Shown: one piece after another, positions 22,651-37,600 of the stretch
Layout: every line of letters begins with the position of its first letter
How positions within the stretch are numbered: the stretch's first letter is position 1
Origin: Hyperoplus lanceolatus
Taxonomy: Eukaryota > Chordata > Actinopteri > Uranoscopiformes > Ammodytidae
DNA length: 64,000 nucleotides
Reading direction: 5' to 3'
Assembly (NCBI GenBank): GCA_026929865.2
Contig: CM049409.1
Span: forward strand, 16,618,952 to 16,682,951
The notes under the pieces: model-generated
What the model was told of the DNA's origin: nothing
Database searches by the model: none
What the model saw: the letters and a program-made list of their open reading frames with translations, nothing else
Made by a program: the position numbers and the translations under genes

Positions 22651-25600
22651 ACAGTGTTGTGCGAAAGTTTGTGAACCCCTTGAGCCTTTTGGAATTTTAT
22701 TTATTTTAACCATTATTAACAAATTTTTTTCAATACCAGTATTTTTTATATGAAATAACAGATGTTTGTTTATCAATTCAACATTTTTCTTCTCCAGAAA
22801 TCAATTGTTAAAACATTTAAAACAAATTATTTGACAAATGTTGTATGTGCAAAAGTTTGTGAACCCTAAGCTGCATTGCTTAAATCGAGCAAGGTAAACA
22901 CAATCAGGTGGGCCAAACTGATTGATGAAATAGACCAATGTAGTGAGAGATCTTTAGGGAAGAAATTGGGCGCCACTAGATAAAACAAAGATAAAACCAG
23001 GTCAGTTTAGGCTCACCAAACTGAACCCATACAGGTCAGACATGCTCAAAGGGGAAACAATCTCAGAGGATCTCAGGAATAGAGTTTTGATGTTGCACAT
23101 TTGTCTGGGGACAGCTATACATTCGTATAAAAAAGTTTGAGCTCCATCGGCCCACCGTGAGACAAATCATCTACAAATGGACAGCTTTAAGAGTGACTTA
23201 ACATCTGCCTAGAAGTGGACTTCCTTCAAAAATATCTTCAAGCACCACAAGAAAAGTGATTTTTCAGGTAAAAGCCAACCCAAACATTACATCTGGAGAT
23301 TTGCAGACCATTTGCCATCACCATTCTTCACTTGGGAGAAGGTTCTGTTGGTGGTAGGCAGAGTTGCGTTTTTGCCCAAACATGGCGGTTTTGGTTATGA
23401 CCAAACAGATCAATTTTGGACTAATCTGTCCACAGAATAGACTTCAGGTATCTCCAGGTGCTCTCTGGCAAAGCTGTGACAAGCAGTTTTGTTCTTTTTT
23501 GAGAGCAGAGGCTTCTTCAGCAACCCTCCCTTGAAAGCCATGTTGACTGAGTTTTCTTCTTATTGTGGAACCATGCACATCTGTCCCAGATGTTGCAAGA
23601 GAGGTCTGCAAATCACTAGATGTAATGTGTGGGTTGGCTTTTAACTAAAAAAATACTTTTCTTGTGGCGCTTGAAGATATTTTTGAAGGAAGTCCACTTC
23701 TAGGCAGATGTTCAGTCACTCTTAAAGCTCTCCATTTGTAGATGATTTGCCTCACGGTGGACCGATGGAGCTCAAACTTTTTTTGAATTAAGATTTTTTA
23801 TCCTTTTAGCATGTCTGACCTGTATGGGTTCAGTTTGGTGGGCCTAAACTGACCTGGTTTTATCCGTGTTTTATCTAGTGGCGCCCAATTTCTTCCATAA
23901 AGATCTTTCATTACATTGGTCTATTTCATCAATCAATTTGGGCCACCTGATTGTGTTTACCTTGCTCGATTTAAGCAATGCAGCTTAGGGTTCACAAACT
24001 TTTGCACATACAACATTTGTCAAATAATTTGTTTTATCTATTTTAACAATTGATTTCTGGAAAAGAAAAATGTTGAAGTGATAAACAAACATCTGTTATT
24101 TCATATAAAAAATACTGGTATTGAAAAAAATGAATTAATAATGGTTAACATAAATAAAATTCCAAAAGGCTCAAGGGGTTCACAAACTTTCGCACGACAC
24201 TGTATAGTTCTGTCAGATCCCAATAATCCATCTGTCACTGAAAATTGGCCTTGTAACAAACCCCCACTACTCCCACTAAAAGAAAACACAAATATACATA
24301 ATAAACACACAAATATACAGATCAGAACGCACACACAGGGATAAACACTAAAACCCTCCCACACATGTTAAAGGCACATGTATCGAAAACCAAACAGATA
24401 TAAACAGACACACACACACAAAACTGCCACTTATCTCACCATGGATCCATGATCACCGAGGACGGGGTCACAAACTGAAATTACAAAAACACATTCAGAG
24501 TCAGACACCCAGCACAGACCTGTTAGCGATCACCACATTACATAAACACTGCAGTGATAGGAGGCATGACACTGGATTTGGTGGTTTAAACACCTCTAAG
24601 TCAGAATGTGAAGAGAGAAAAACCTCTGTTATTCTTTTGAAATGCCTCCTAAAAAGAGAAGAGAAAACAACTGTGCTTGTGTCTTTTGGAGGTTGTAATG
24701 TTTATTACACCTTGTAATATAAAAGTGCAGAGTGAGTGACCAACATAATGCTTTTAACTATTACTACACCCATAGCAGTAGTGGAGATAAAATAGGTACT
24801 TATGTGCTCTCCCATGTAGGGATGGCTGTCATAATTTGGTGCAAAAGATGAGGACATGACATGATGAGATTCAAGAAATAACAAGTAAATTCCTTAAGCG
24901 GCTGAACACACTGAACTGCTTCAGATTTATAATAGGATTTATTATCTGTACATTTGTACGTTTTCATGAGGTTGCAGGTGTGAATCGCTTATATAAAATG
25001 CAACTACGTATATTGCATGTTGCTGCATGTTGGTACATATGTAGTAAAGTGCGCTACATGTTTCCTTGTAAGCCATGCCTGGAGAGCATAGAATCAGTAG
25101 TTATATTACATCAAATGTAAATAGCAGAATGACAATAAAAGGAATCTTTAACTTTGCGCTGACATCGGTAGCGTCATCATCATTAGGGAATGGTTAAGAA
25201 TTTAAAAAAATGCTCTTACATTATAATGGTTTAACCTTGCATTACTATTAATAGCAGTGTCATTTGTCCAGGAGCTTTGCGACATTTTAGTACCGATCAG
25301 TCAAGAAGAACTGATACCAATTTAGTCTTGGTTCTTGAATTGATATCCCCATCCCTACTCACAAGACTGGTCACAACATGACATTTTATAAGATGTTCAC
25401 ATCTCAGCAAGAAGAAACTTAATCGATTAATTGAGCCAGAGCACTGAAACATAATTGCCTTATACAGTTTATGGGGAAAATGGTAGCAAATAGTTGCTTA
25501 TTTACTATCAGGCGGATACGGAGCACCATTAGCAGTGATTTGGAGGTGTGCACCTGGAGGGTACAATTCAATATCCTTATTACTTCACTTTACTCTCTCC

Positions 25601-28538
25601 ACAATACCTCCCAGGGGAAACATCTGGCTCTTTAGCTGCTAAATGCTCCACTATGTTCTCCAGCCAGTTGGTAACTCTGTCTGTCCGCTCAACGGCTCCA
25701 GCAGCAGAATCAAGATTATTAAGAGTGGTGGGTGGACACTCCTGTATCTAAACAAGCTCCACCATCACACAGACTAAATGGAAGGGATACTAATTATAGT
25801 AATACTAGTACTACCTTTAACCTTCACCAAAAGCTGTAAAAATGTGTAACCCTTTGAATGCATCACCCAATGGATATCACTTCACTGTTACTTTATAATA
25901 AGTAATGTTGGAAACAGAAACATAGAATAACTTAAATAGAAAACCATGTGGGGTTACTTACCATACACCAGGTTGGGGTTGGCTCTCTTTAGCTCCTGAA
26001 CAATGTCAACTACCATCTCCAGGAAGGATGTGTCTCTGGTATACCCTGAATTCAACACAAACAAACACACACACATGAATGCAGCAATATATTTGATCAT
26101 TTCAGAAATCCATCAGCAATCGTACTGAATACGATATATCTTATTTATAGCTTTGTTTCCCCACTACACTGTCACTAAAGATGATCTAATGCTCTTAAGA
26201 TGACCGCTCTGCATGTCATGTGGCTGAAGCAGTATGGATGAAAATAGCCACAAAAGGTATACTTAGAATCACGTTAAACAGAACTGAACATGCAGGGTTA
26301 AGTGGTTAGGCAGTGGTTATACAACTCACTGCAGTAAAACATTTGGATACACAAAAAATTGAAATGCTTTTAAACGGAGATGGAGAAGAAGACTGATGGG
26401 AACATTCATTCAGGATTCATTTAATATCATTTAACCTCAGGATGATTTCAAACAAATCTCAACAGGAAACATCTACTTATCTACTTGACAAAGCTAGTTG
26501 TGTTCTTTTTGGGAATTCACCTGTTAAAACATAGTCATAGTGGTGTACGTTGTTAAGTTTGATTCCTTCATAAAGAACGTGGAGCTCATCTGCTGTCAGC
26601 ACCTGGCCTTTCCAATGTGAATAACCTGCAGACAGAAGAGGAGAGGAATTATTGTGCTTGCTAAGTGGCTGACTCCAATCCTTTGGAATGCATTTTTTAT
26701 TCTAGTGGCACATGAACAAAAATACTGTCTATGTGCCCATATAAATCTGCTGACATACACATTCTTTTTTGTCCTTTTTGCCTTATAGACAGCGGAAGAG
26801 CTATAGAGTAGACAGGAAATGTAGGGTGAGAGAGGGGAAATTGGCCTGCAACAAAAGGTCATGGATGATTCGAAATCTTGACGAAGGCACATCACACACT
26901 GAAACTCTTGTGTCTTAATGTTTTACATACAACATATACGGTAGGCCGAAAATGGGATTAGAATATCACTTACACATGATATGCATCAATAATAACACTA
27001 TTAGTTATCATAGGTATTCATAAGGGCTCAATTTCTGTGTGTGCTTAAAGCTCCCATATTATACACTTTTCGGTTCTATTATACACCATATTATATGGTC
27101 TTAGTGGTCCCTAATACGTTTTTCTTTAATTGTTTGCTGAAAAAAACTTTCAAATAATTTATTGTACTATGCTGATGTTCAGCTAATCTCACAATGGCCT
27201 ATTTTTTTAAAAGAGCTGCAGCTCCCCTCGTAAATATACAATCTTTGAGCTCCCCCCGCCCCCTGTCCGGAAGCGAAGCGAGATACGCCTCGCCCCCTGT
27301 CTGTCAGGGCCGTGGACCAATAAGAAATAGGGGTGTGGGCTGCACAGTGGAAGCTTCTGGCTTTCCAGTTTTTGAAGTCAGAAACGAGGAGAATTCTGAC
27401 TGGAGTATATTGGGGGGGGTGGGGGTGGGGATTTCAGAAAGGGGGAGAGTGAGAAAAGGAGAGATTGTTATTTTTTTAATATTTTGGCAGTCTCTAGGCA
27501 CACCGTGGACCCATGGATATGTTAGAACACATTTAAAACGTGCATTTAGCATAATATGTGACCTTTAACATATTTTGTCTCATTCACCCATTCAGATACA
27601 CACTCTTACACCGATATCAGCGGCTATATTGCCCAGGGACACATGGCAGGAGATCGAACCACCAACCCTGCAATCAGTGCTCTACTGCTCTACCTGCTTA
27701 GCCACAGCTGCCCCAGTAAGATAACTAGTGTTTGCCTCAATGACCTTCAGCACCTGTGTGAAGCGAGGGCCATCTTAAAAGACTGCTGTTATGGACCCTG
27801 AACTTCCTTTATACACTGAGTTTCAGACACTTCCATCAAGGCGGAGGTTTACTCTCCCTAAAAGCAGCACAAACAGATACTGATTGTATTTTATACCCTC
27901 TGTTCTGTAAGTGTGTCTGTGTAAATAATTAGGATCTTTGTCCGTGTATGAAGCATTGCATGCATTTGTGTTGACTACTGTCTTCAAAGCTAATTGCTCC
28001 ACGGAGACTTTAAAGTTATACTCTAATCTACTCTACTTCTCTACTCTATGTACCAACAAAAGACAAGGTGGTTCTTGGATAAAAGCTGAACTTGTAAAAA
28101 AAGGAAACCTTTTGGATCGTGGCTAAAACCAAAGAAAACAAGCAATTGGTGAACCAGGGAAGTAAACGGACACAGACACCCAAACACACAAACAGCCAGA
28201 GGACAGGAGGAAGGGGTGGGTCCGGGGTCTGCTAAAAAACACACTGACATTGTGTGTAATGATATATGTCTATGGGTGTGTGTATTTACACATCCGGGTA
28301 TGCATATATGTGCTTAGTACTCCATGTACCGATGTGGATTCTCATGTATGTGTGGAGAATGTGGATGGAAGCGTGCATTGGTGCACGTCTGTCTGCGTAT
28401 GACATGTTTGCTGCAGGCCGATGATGTCGCAGCTTCAGGTGAGTCACAGCCAGATCACGTGGTGGGGGTTCTGGTTGCTAAGCAACAAGCCGGGAGAAAG
28501 CCAAAGGGGCTATGAAAGAGAGATGAGCAGTCAGAATG

Positions 28539-28604
<66 letters not shown>

Positions 28605-31600
28605 GTGTGTGTGTATGTGTGTGTGTGCGCGTGATTAAGAATGAAGGCAGGCCTACAGATAAGAGCTGCTTCTGTCGTCATCATTCGCTGCTGTCGCAAT
28701 TCACAGCGCCTGCTGCTGTTTACGGCTGCGTCCCGTCGCTCTCCCCCTCTCCACACCCTCCGTCTTTCTCCCCATCATCCGCCGTCTGTCTCTGATTCTC
28801 TATTTTCTTCTCTATTCACCTTCTCTTTCTCTTTGGCCATCTCAGGATGAACACGTCTTCTTCAATATGCCACACCAAATTACACACTCTCCTCCAAGAA
28901 ATTGCAAATGTTACTTTCCAATACGCAATATCTGATTAAGCTGAGCCTCAGACATGTTGATGTTAAGGTAACTGAAACAAATGCTATTTAAACCACTAAT
29001 GTGAGTTATTATTTTCCCATTTCTCAATCATGAGCTCAGCTATATCACAGTCTACTTTGACAGGAGTAGAATAATTGTAAGTAATTGACAGCTAGGGTAA
29101 TTTAATTTGTTTAACCTGGTTCAACCTTTGCTGGAATGCAATTTAACACCATCTAGAAAGCACTGCATCGGACAATAAAAAAACAGTCTAACACACACAC
29201 AGGTCCGGTAGTTTGTAATGTTACAGCTGTGTCTTTTTACAGTTGACTTGAAGATCATGTTGACAAAAAGATAACCATAAGATGCCGTGCAAACTACAGG
29301 TGACAAAACACCTGATGAGTCCTCAAATCCATGGATTATTTTCTCAAACAGAGATTTCTGGATGGTTTCCGCATCTATACAGTAACAGAAACAGTGTCCC
29401 CCCTAACAAAGCAGCCCGTTGCATTTTTAACACTGAGCTGTTTTTGGTCTAAGGTTTGAACACCTCGTACTCTCTCCTCGCCCGCTCCGCTCCCAAAACA
29501 TGTAGTTTCTCCTCCGTGTTCTGGTTCAAATCCATACGGTTCTGGATCTTCTAAGCAATCTCTCTTCTGCTCCATATAGTCACCTACGTCTTGTTTACAT
29601 ACTGAGAAGCCCATCTGTGCTAGTTTGTGCATGCACGCTATGCCCTTTCCTACCGGTATGAAGAGCCTTGTGTAAGAGAGTCGCGTCAACATTCTCCCTG
29701 CTAGTTTGTGTTTGATTCTAAAATAATGAGAGCAACAGGCACACAAGAGTGTTAAGTGATTAGTTTAGTTTATCGTTTTGCTGCCCGCGGAGGCAGGCTA
29801 CATGTTCCCCTTAGGTAGCGGTGCTGAAGCTAAGCTAACCCGAATGAGCGACCGATGCCCCTAACTTCCTCAAAAATGCATGCAAAGTTAAAGGGACGGT
29901 TTATGTCGCCTTATATTGAGTGGGTGAGTGAGGCTAATCGCTAAAAATGTAACATTTTGAATTATTCCTTCAAGGGAACCTCATATCATATCTGCTTGGC
30001 TAAGTCTCTTAGCAAATGTAAATCAGAGTATGTTATTTGTCGCTGCATGCTAAAGGCATTTGCCCACACAACACCAATTACCCTACATAAAATCTACAAT
30101 CAAGTTCAACCTTAAGGCCTTTGCACACCGGGCGCGACGCGAATAAACGCAACGTAAAAGCGAATGTTTTGAAATGTGAATTTTGTCGCGTCTCACTTTA
30201 TGAAGCGACGTCCTAGAAAAATCGAACTCAGTTCGAAAAAATAAAAAACGCAAATCCGCGGTGCGAAATGACGACGCTGGTGTGGAAGTTTGTATTGATT
30301 CTGTATACGTTCGTTAATTAACGGATTAATCGCACGAATAAAACGCGCCCGGTGTGCAAAGGCCTTTAGTCTGCAACATCCCAATTGCTTTCGTTCATTG
30401 CATAAGCTCAACATCAGCCATAAACAATGAAATGATCAAAGCAGTTTCTAACTTGGCTGGTTTCACACAACCAAAACATCCGTCAGACCAAATGAAAAAC
30501 TAGATGATCCCCGACACACGAGTGCATCAAAGTCATCCACTATTTACCACCAATACACAGTTCACAAATGTATCTCTTTATGTTGGTAGCAGGGAACAGG
30601 CTGTTTTGTCTCTTAAATTAAACCAGACAGAAAAATATAAAAGTGGGTAATGTGATGTGATAGCAGATGGGATAACTAATTCACCAGCCACAAAATGTAT
30701 TGTGAACTTTGACATAATGTTCTAATCCTGTGGGGAATGCTGAGTCTGGATAACTGCTTGTCTATTGTCTTTACTGTGAAGCAACAGGCAACAGCTGGGC
30801 AGATGTGTTTGTTTTCTCAGTGCTCAGCTGATTCATTCTTCAAAGCCAAGTTTGCATGAATAACATGAGCCGAGAAACCATCCGTCAGTGCAAGGCTCAG
30901 AGCACATTACTCATTCATTCATGGGACTGGAAATTAGATCAAAATATTACAAGTAAAATTTGACACCAAAGGATGACGCAGACACACGATCTGGGCCAAT
31001 CTGTAACACGTTTCTTCAAAATCTCATTATGGCTGTTCCAAGTATGCCCTTTAAAATGCTATATTTTAATTGGTTTTTCACAACATCACTCACAATCTTT
31101 AATCAGAGCATTGCAGAACCTTCATTAGGCCAATGTGCATATTCCTGTGAGAAATTCAACACCTAAACTCTATCAATAATGCAAACTAAAGTTGCGGCAA
31201 TACGAGAACATATCTCTGATAATAGCAACACATCATCATCATATAGTTTTGAATGAAATAACCATACTTAACAATTCGTACAAGCGGAAAATCTTTCTGT
31301 GAGAGGTGGAACTTGAGATTTCAGAATACTATAAGCACACATTTGATCATTTACCATGTGCTATGTGATTTTCGTCAGCAGTGTACAGACAGAACAAAAA
31401 AAAACAAGAGGCCCATTTGTTATACAATATAGTGTATTCTATTATTAGGATGTAAGGGATTCATGTAAGGTCAAATTCAATGGAGCAGAAACTAATATGC
31501 TATGGGTCAAAAACCCAAGAGATCATATCTTGATGTATAAAATATGTGAAGGGCCCCACTGCCCCTTGAATTGTTATTTTACGAGCACAGAAATGGCATG

Positions 31601-34600
31601 ACTGCTTCAAGCTTGTTCAAAGTGGGGCCAGCAGCATCCGAGATGTCCCGACAGTGACTGACAAGAGAAAGCCCGTGTAAATGTATTGAATACAGTACTA
31701 TGTATTTATGTAATGGCAGTTTTCCCCCCTACAGCCCTGGTGTCACACACTCATTGACCTCATCCCAAAAAAAAAAGACTAATTCCGCTATCCACACTGA
31801 CCTGATGACAACAGTCTCTTTAACTCACGCCAACACTTAAATCACGATACCAGAGGCAACGGTTGACTCATAAACACCCACAGACACACGCACAGACTCA
31901 GAAAAAAAATACGCTTCTTCATCAGTCTTACCTGTATGGTTGGAGAACTGGACAGAGTTGATTGAGTCCACCTCAAACCCTAAAACCTGGAGACAGAAAG
32001 AGAGAGAGAGAGAGAGCCAGAGAGAGAGACAGACAGACGAGGTGAGGAGAGAGATGAGGAGTACCGTAACTTGCTATAACTTAAGTATAGCAGTCCAGTA
32101 GTGTAACCAAAGCAGGACAAGAATGCCTCTACCTCAGTGGTTTTCAAACTGTGGGGCGCAGAGTTGTGGCAGGGGGGACGCATATGAATATGTGAAAAAA
32201 AAATAAAAAATTTAGTTTGTTTTTGAAATTATCATCATATTAAGCAAATGTAAGTTATCTTACAAAAAGGAATAAAATTTTTTGGTCTAGATAGTTAATA
32301 GCCTAATAATTAAATCAGATCATCTGGGAGATAATCTGAGGTTAACTGATCACGTCACATTCACGTCCATGCACAGTGTGTATTGAGTTCATTTTAAAAC
32401 ATTTGGAAATGGGGCTGTCCTCAGTTTCCCATGCACTGTGTATAGTCTATAGCCTATTTCAGCCTTGTCTGTGGAGATAAAGATAGCTGGACAAGAGTTC
32501 TTCTGCTTCGTTCCTCTCACTGCATTTAAATGCATTCACTATATTACAGATAAATATGTCTCGTTAAAGAAAAAGAGCTCCAAACCCAACCCAGAGGACC
32601 CTGCATAATATTTAATTTTAAATAAATATTTTTATGGAAAATCCATGTGTCTTTCTTCAATAGCTTCTAATTCATCCGACCCAGTGTCTCCAAAATATTT
32701 GTTCACACAAAATTCTTCAGATTTAGCCTCTATTTTCCTATGAAAGTGCACCAGATTCATGCATTTCACTTCAAAAAGGTAAAAAAAAAAAAATCTCCGG
32801 GGGGGCATACCCCCGTACTCCCCAAGGAGGGTCAGGATCTCTGCTGGCTACTAATTTCACCCAGCTGGACATTGGAGGCACTAGCGAAAAAACACTGGGT
32901 GGGTGAATGACATTTAACAATAGTCAATCATTTGGGCAAGTCTTTCTGCCTATCTCTCTCACTCCATTGCACACTCAGTCACTACTATCCATGCTTAAAG
33001 GAAGCAGGATTAAACCACTGGATAAAGATGTTCAAATGTATTTTAAAAAAGCTAAACAAAACATACTTCAATAAAGATGTTAAAATGTTTAAAGAAATGT
33101 GTTTAAAAACGCACAAAGATGTTTCAAAAATATGTTTAAAATTTACCGGCATCCAATAAGGAAGTGACCTACAACTGTAGTAACCAGAAAGTGCCACTGG
33201 GGGTGCCGCCAAGACGAGCAGTTTTTCTTTGACTCACTTGTTAGATAGGCCGTTTTCAAAGTCTTATTAAACCTATTTACAGCCTGGGCCACAAAACCAT
33301 TTTAGTCTGTATGTTTAGGTCATATCTCCATGACTCGTGAATTTTTTTGGCCCACGATAGTTTTTATTCTTTTGGAGGTTAAAATGTATTGGCGCGATCT
33401 CTTGAGTGACAGCTCTCCGCCTGTTGTCCCTCACTTTGCCTCGGAGGTATACGTCAGCTATCTCCCTCCCCCCGACGTGACGTCGATTCCCCTTTTCGGC
33501 AAGAGGAGTGAGGCGGAGTAAAAATCTCACAAGATGGCGACGCGCACAAATCGCGCACTTCTGTACTTACACTTACTTTATTGAGTGCACTTTGCGCAAA
33601 ACCGGAGAGTGTGCCAAAATGCAGTGCACTGTAAGTTCCTCGGTCGTGCACTCAAAACGGTCTAAAACTTGAGTGTGGAGCGATGGACACTTTCCACACT
33701 CAACGGCCGCCATCTTGCCTACCTAACGGAGAAGACGGGACAATAAAATCAAAATAGAGGAGCTTGGAGCAACCGTGGAGACGAACGCACTCTACAAAAG
33801 TTAAATTACATATTGTGTTTGTTTTTCCGCGACTAATGTGCCTGTTTTGGCTATCGGTAATGCGAGCAGAAAAAATACCACCGAAGAAGAACCGTCAAAA
33901 TGCAAAGTCATTTCCGGTAGGTGCGCGACGGCAGTTTGGACAGTGCACTGTAGAAATGAGAGCACTGCGTCTATAAGTAAGTGTACTGTAGGGATAATAA
34001 AGCGCACTCAATGTAAGTGCGCGATTTCAGACACTGGATTATTGGATGCTGTGTGAATAATTGAGGTCAGCCCGGATGCTACATCCATATTATTTACTAT
34101 CTATGGTAATAACAGAAACACTGTTAACACAACACTGACTAAAACATGTTAGCATACTGATGTTTGAACTGGTAACACATCCAACAAACATGGAGCATCA
34201 TTCACATTCATTTGCAGTTGTATTCACGTCCACCTGATGCATCTAAGTCCAATATTAACTCTTCTTTTCTGTTTTTTGTCTGTTAGCCGCTGAATGCTAC
34301 ACTACGTTTACCAGCTGGCCTCTATCCTTCAGGTCTATGGGCAAGTAGTTTGCAGTCAGTTGCCAAGCATTTTCACAAATGGAGTTTGTCCTGATATTTT
34401 TGTACATATTCCTCTAATTTTAAATAGAAAATATTTATATTATTTTCTGATGTTATCTGTATTTTATGTTAATTGTAGGCACAAGAAGACCAAGGCAAAT
34501 TCCTTGTATTAACTTATTTGACAATAAAACTTATACTGTTTTGTTGGTGCATGTACAAGAGTAAAATGCAAGTACTGCAAAGATCAAGAATATAAATAGA

Positions 34601-37600
34601 AACATTTACAATAAATAAATATAATAGAATGAAATATAAGTACAATTTGTGCAGGAGTGTGCATCTGAAATGAGTTTCTAATTATAATGCACACGTGGCC
34701 ATCCCTAGAATATTATTCATTACATTAATGGGTGTTGCTATAAAATTATTGAATCAAAAACTGTTTATTGGATTGTTTATTATTGTGTGTCTAACTATTA
34801 TGGAAAAGAGACAATACTCGATTTGACAGACTGATGTGTGAGGTAAAAAACACCCTGTTACGTTTACCTGGAAGCTATCACAGAAAATAACATTTTGCAA
34901 CAGCTACAAAAAACAGCTCTTGCTTTCCTTCCCTTCCCTCTGTTTCTTTCTTAACAGATTTAAGAGAGAGTGAGAAAAAACCCACATGACAGTGTAGATA
35001 TTAGCTTTGACCTTGGCTGACCTTGATGCTCCAGCCATTGCTATGAACATAGAGGAAATATTAAGTGTGCAAATAGGTTTTCAAAAAGGTGAAAATGCTG
35101 TGCTTTTTGTATTCAATGTGAGGAGTTCAGGGTATATGCTGAGCTCTCAGTGGCGTGAAAATGCAAAACTGGAAATACTATTTTCTAAAATACAATTCTG
35201 TAAGAATATATTCCTGCTAGAGACAGTGTGATGGGGGATATTCCATCTAGTTCTTTTCTTTATGATACTTATCCAAAAAAAAAAAATCCACATTTACCAT
35301 TGGCCTCAGGTCGATCAGAAGCCCAGTAACTAGTAGGAAAGTTCTGTGCTTTGAAAATAAGTTCCCAGTATAAAATGAAATGGTAGCACGTTTGTACTCA
35401 ATTGCTAGTCTGGTCCTACCAGACCATCGTACTTAATTTCAAGTACAGAAGGTCTGGAATCTCTAAATTGACAAACGTTAACTCACTTGAAGGCTGGTGT
35501 CTGTTGAAGTTTAAAACTATTGTCTCTGCCCAGTGCCACTCTGGATCTGGCAACCAATTGCATAACGTTTGGTCGTGACGTATGTCATTCACCGGCTTCT
35601 GAGCCACTCCCTCTGTTCGCTGATTGGACCGGCAAAAATCTGTCCGGAGAACACCTAAGAATATACCGCAGCCCCAGGCTGACTACTGAAGGGAAATGAA
35701 AATTGAGCGGAAGTAGGTAGGCAGACGGTGCCAGGCTACTCAATTGCCGGTTTATCTTGTAAATCTAGGTGCAAGTAATGCAGGCTAAACCACCATATCA
35801 AAATACCCTGCAGAAAATCCTACTTCATGACTTCCAAATTGATTCTTTTACAGTTGAACATGGACTTTGCAGTTGATTTCGAAAGGCCTTTTTAAGGTCA
35901 TTTTAAATGCTGTATGTTGTGGTGCTGTTTCATTGTATTGTAATACAATTATTGAAGGACTTTTGTATTGCATTTGCTTTAGCAGAATGTACTTATTTGT
36001 GACAAATGTACTGCACAGATGGCTTATTTAGTGTGATCGTAAAATGTAATATGTCAGGGTGATAGATGAGATAATTTGATCCGAACAATCTCTCCCAGCT
36101 ACTTCATATTGACTTGCAGTTAAATTCAGAATTGATGTTGAGGTTTTGGTGTTCAAAGCTTGTTCTGTGTTTATAGAGACAGGACCCTTTCATAGAGGAA
36201 TGACCTGTCTGTTACAAGTGCCTCTGGTTTAGCAAGCAGCAGGACACTTAGTATGTATGGCTAAGAAGAATATGTTATTCAGGTCACATCCTTTCTCACT
36301 CTATTCATGAGCCTCAAGTCAGTGACACAGATAGACTGTTTACAATGCTGCTGAGTGGAAAAGCCTAGTCTGACACTCATGAGCCGATTCTAACAAAATT
36401 ATAACGAGTAAACATTTAGCCTTTTTTTGAGGAAACACTTGAGACCCTTTTGGTTGACAAATTACATTTTCTTTAATTAATGTGTCACAGTACAGGCTGA
36501 TCACGTCCGAGTCGACACAAAGGCTATATTTACTGCATCGTGACTTCACTCACAGAGTCCCTATACGCTTTGGGTTAACTCCTGCAATGTTAATGTTTGA
36601 TAGTGTGTGTTTCCATGTGTGCATGTACCATCATTTTGTTCCTGCACCAGCACACAAATAGGACATTGTATGTTCAACATTGACTAGTGAGTTTAATATG
36701 TATTTGTACTACACAAACGATTTTCAATTATTTATTTATGTATTACAGCCTAGCCACGAGTTCTTTAAGTCTGGCTCAAGGCACAGTGTTGCTTTTAGCT
36801 AAATGCTAATGTTAGCATACATTGCATACATTGATCATGTTGATGTTTAGCAGCTATAATATTTACCAGGTACGCAATCTTAGGTTAGCATGTTTGCATG
36901 ATTACAATTTGTTAAACATATCTTCACAAGTACAGTTGAGGCTGATTGGAATTCCATTTGTTGTTTTCTTGTTGTCTATTTGCTCATAAAACGAAGCAAT
37001 GGACAAATTGACAATCTGGGAACCATTCATGTCTGGCTGTACAAAATGTAAGATGAACCACTTCAGTAGCTGCTGATGTTTCAGTCTGGACCAAAGTGGT
37101 TGACCAGATAACTGAGACATCGCTAAAAATAAACCACCAGCATCCATTGAGATTGAGAATTGAGAAAGACATGAAAAAAGCAAAAAGCATGCTTCATTTA
37201 TTAATTAATAAATTATTAATAATTTCAGCCCTAGCAGCAAGAATAAGTTTAATTACAATAAGTAGAAATATGCATTTTACAGACTGAGTTGTCAGTTGAA
37301 AGTTGTATGTTATGATCTTGGTCAAATAGGTTGAAGCAGGCGTGTGTATTTTGTTTAATTATTTATTTGCATTAAAATCATAGAGATGCAATCTCAGGAC
37401 AAGAGGGTAGTGTCATCATGAGCAACTGCAGAACCCTGAAGTGTCCTTGAGCAAAACACTAAATCCTGGACACTGATCTGCAATTCAGAGAAGCAAACAG
37501 AAATGGTCACTTTGGGAATAGATAACTGATCCCATTGATACTAACCAAACTGACTGACTGCCAATGTTCAAAATGGAAAAAATTCAACTTGATTTGTTGC

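Larger units (their letters stand above)
26626..31931 (-). other. pdxk intron 2
   Basis: 5.3 kb intron. Besides the MITE at 27045, the repeat at 27585, the TG repeat at 28541 and the Harbinger-type MITE at 30115, I see no gene. The minus-strand frame at 29375-29746 lies in sequence with transposon-like flavour but matches no family I can name. Confidence 0.7.

Noticed and set aside
22652-24202. Tc1 transposase as a functional gene
   Set aside because: Frames are broken, and the second half of the catalytic domain is missing in both copies.
27194-27568. 124-aa open frame on the plus strand (and its minus-strand partner)
   Set aside because: The same frame occurs in the other copy of this MITE (12045-12296, reverse); it is repeat sequence without a known domain.
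29375-29746. 123-aa minus-strand open frame in pdxk intron 2
   Set aside because: No domain recognised and no splice context; possibly decayed transposon sequence, but I could not support a call.
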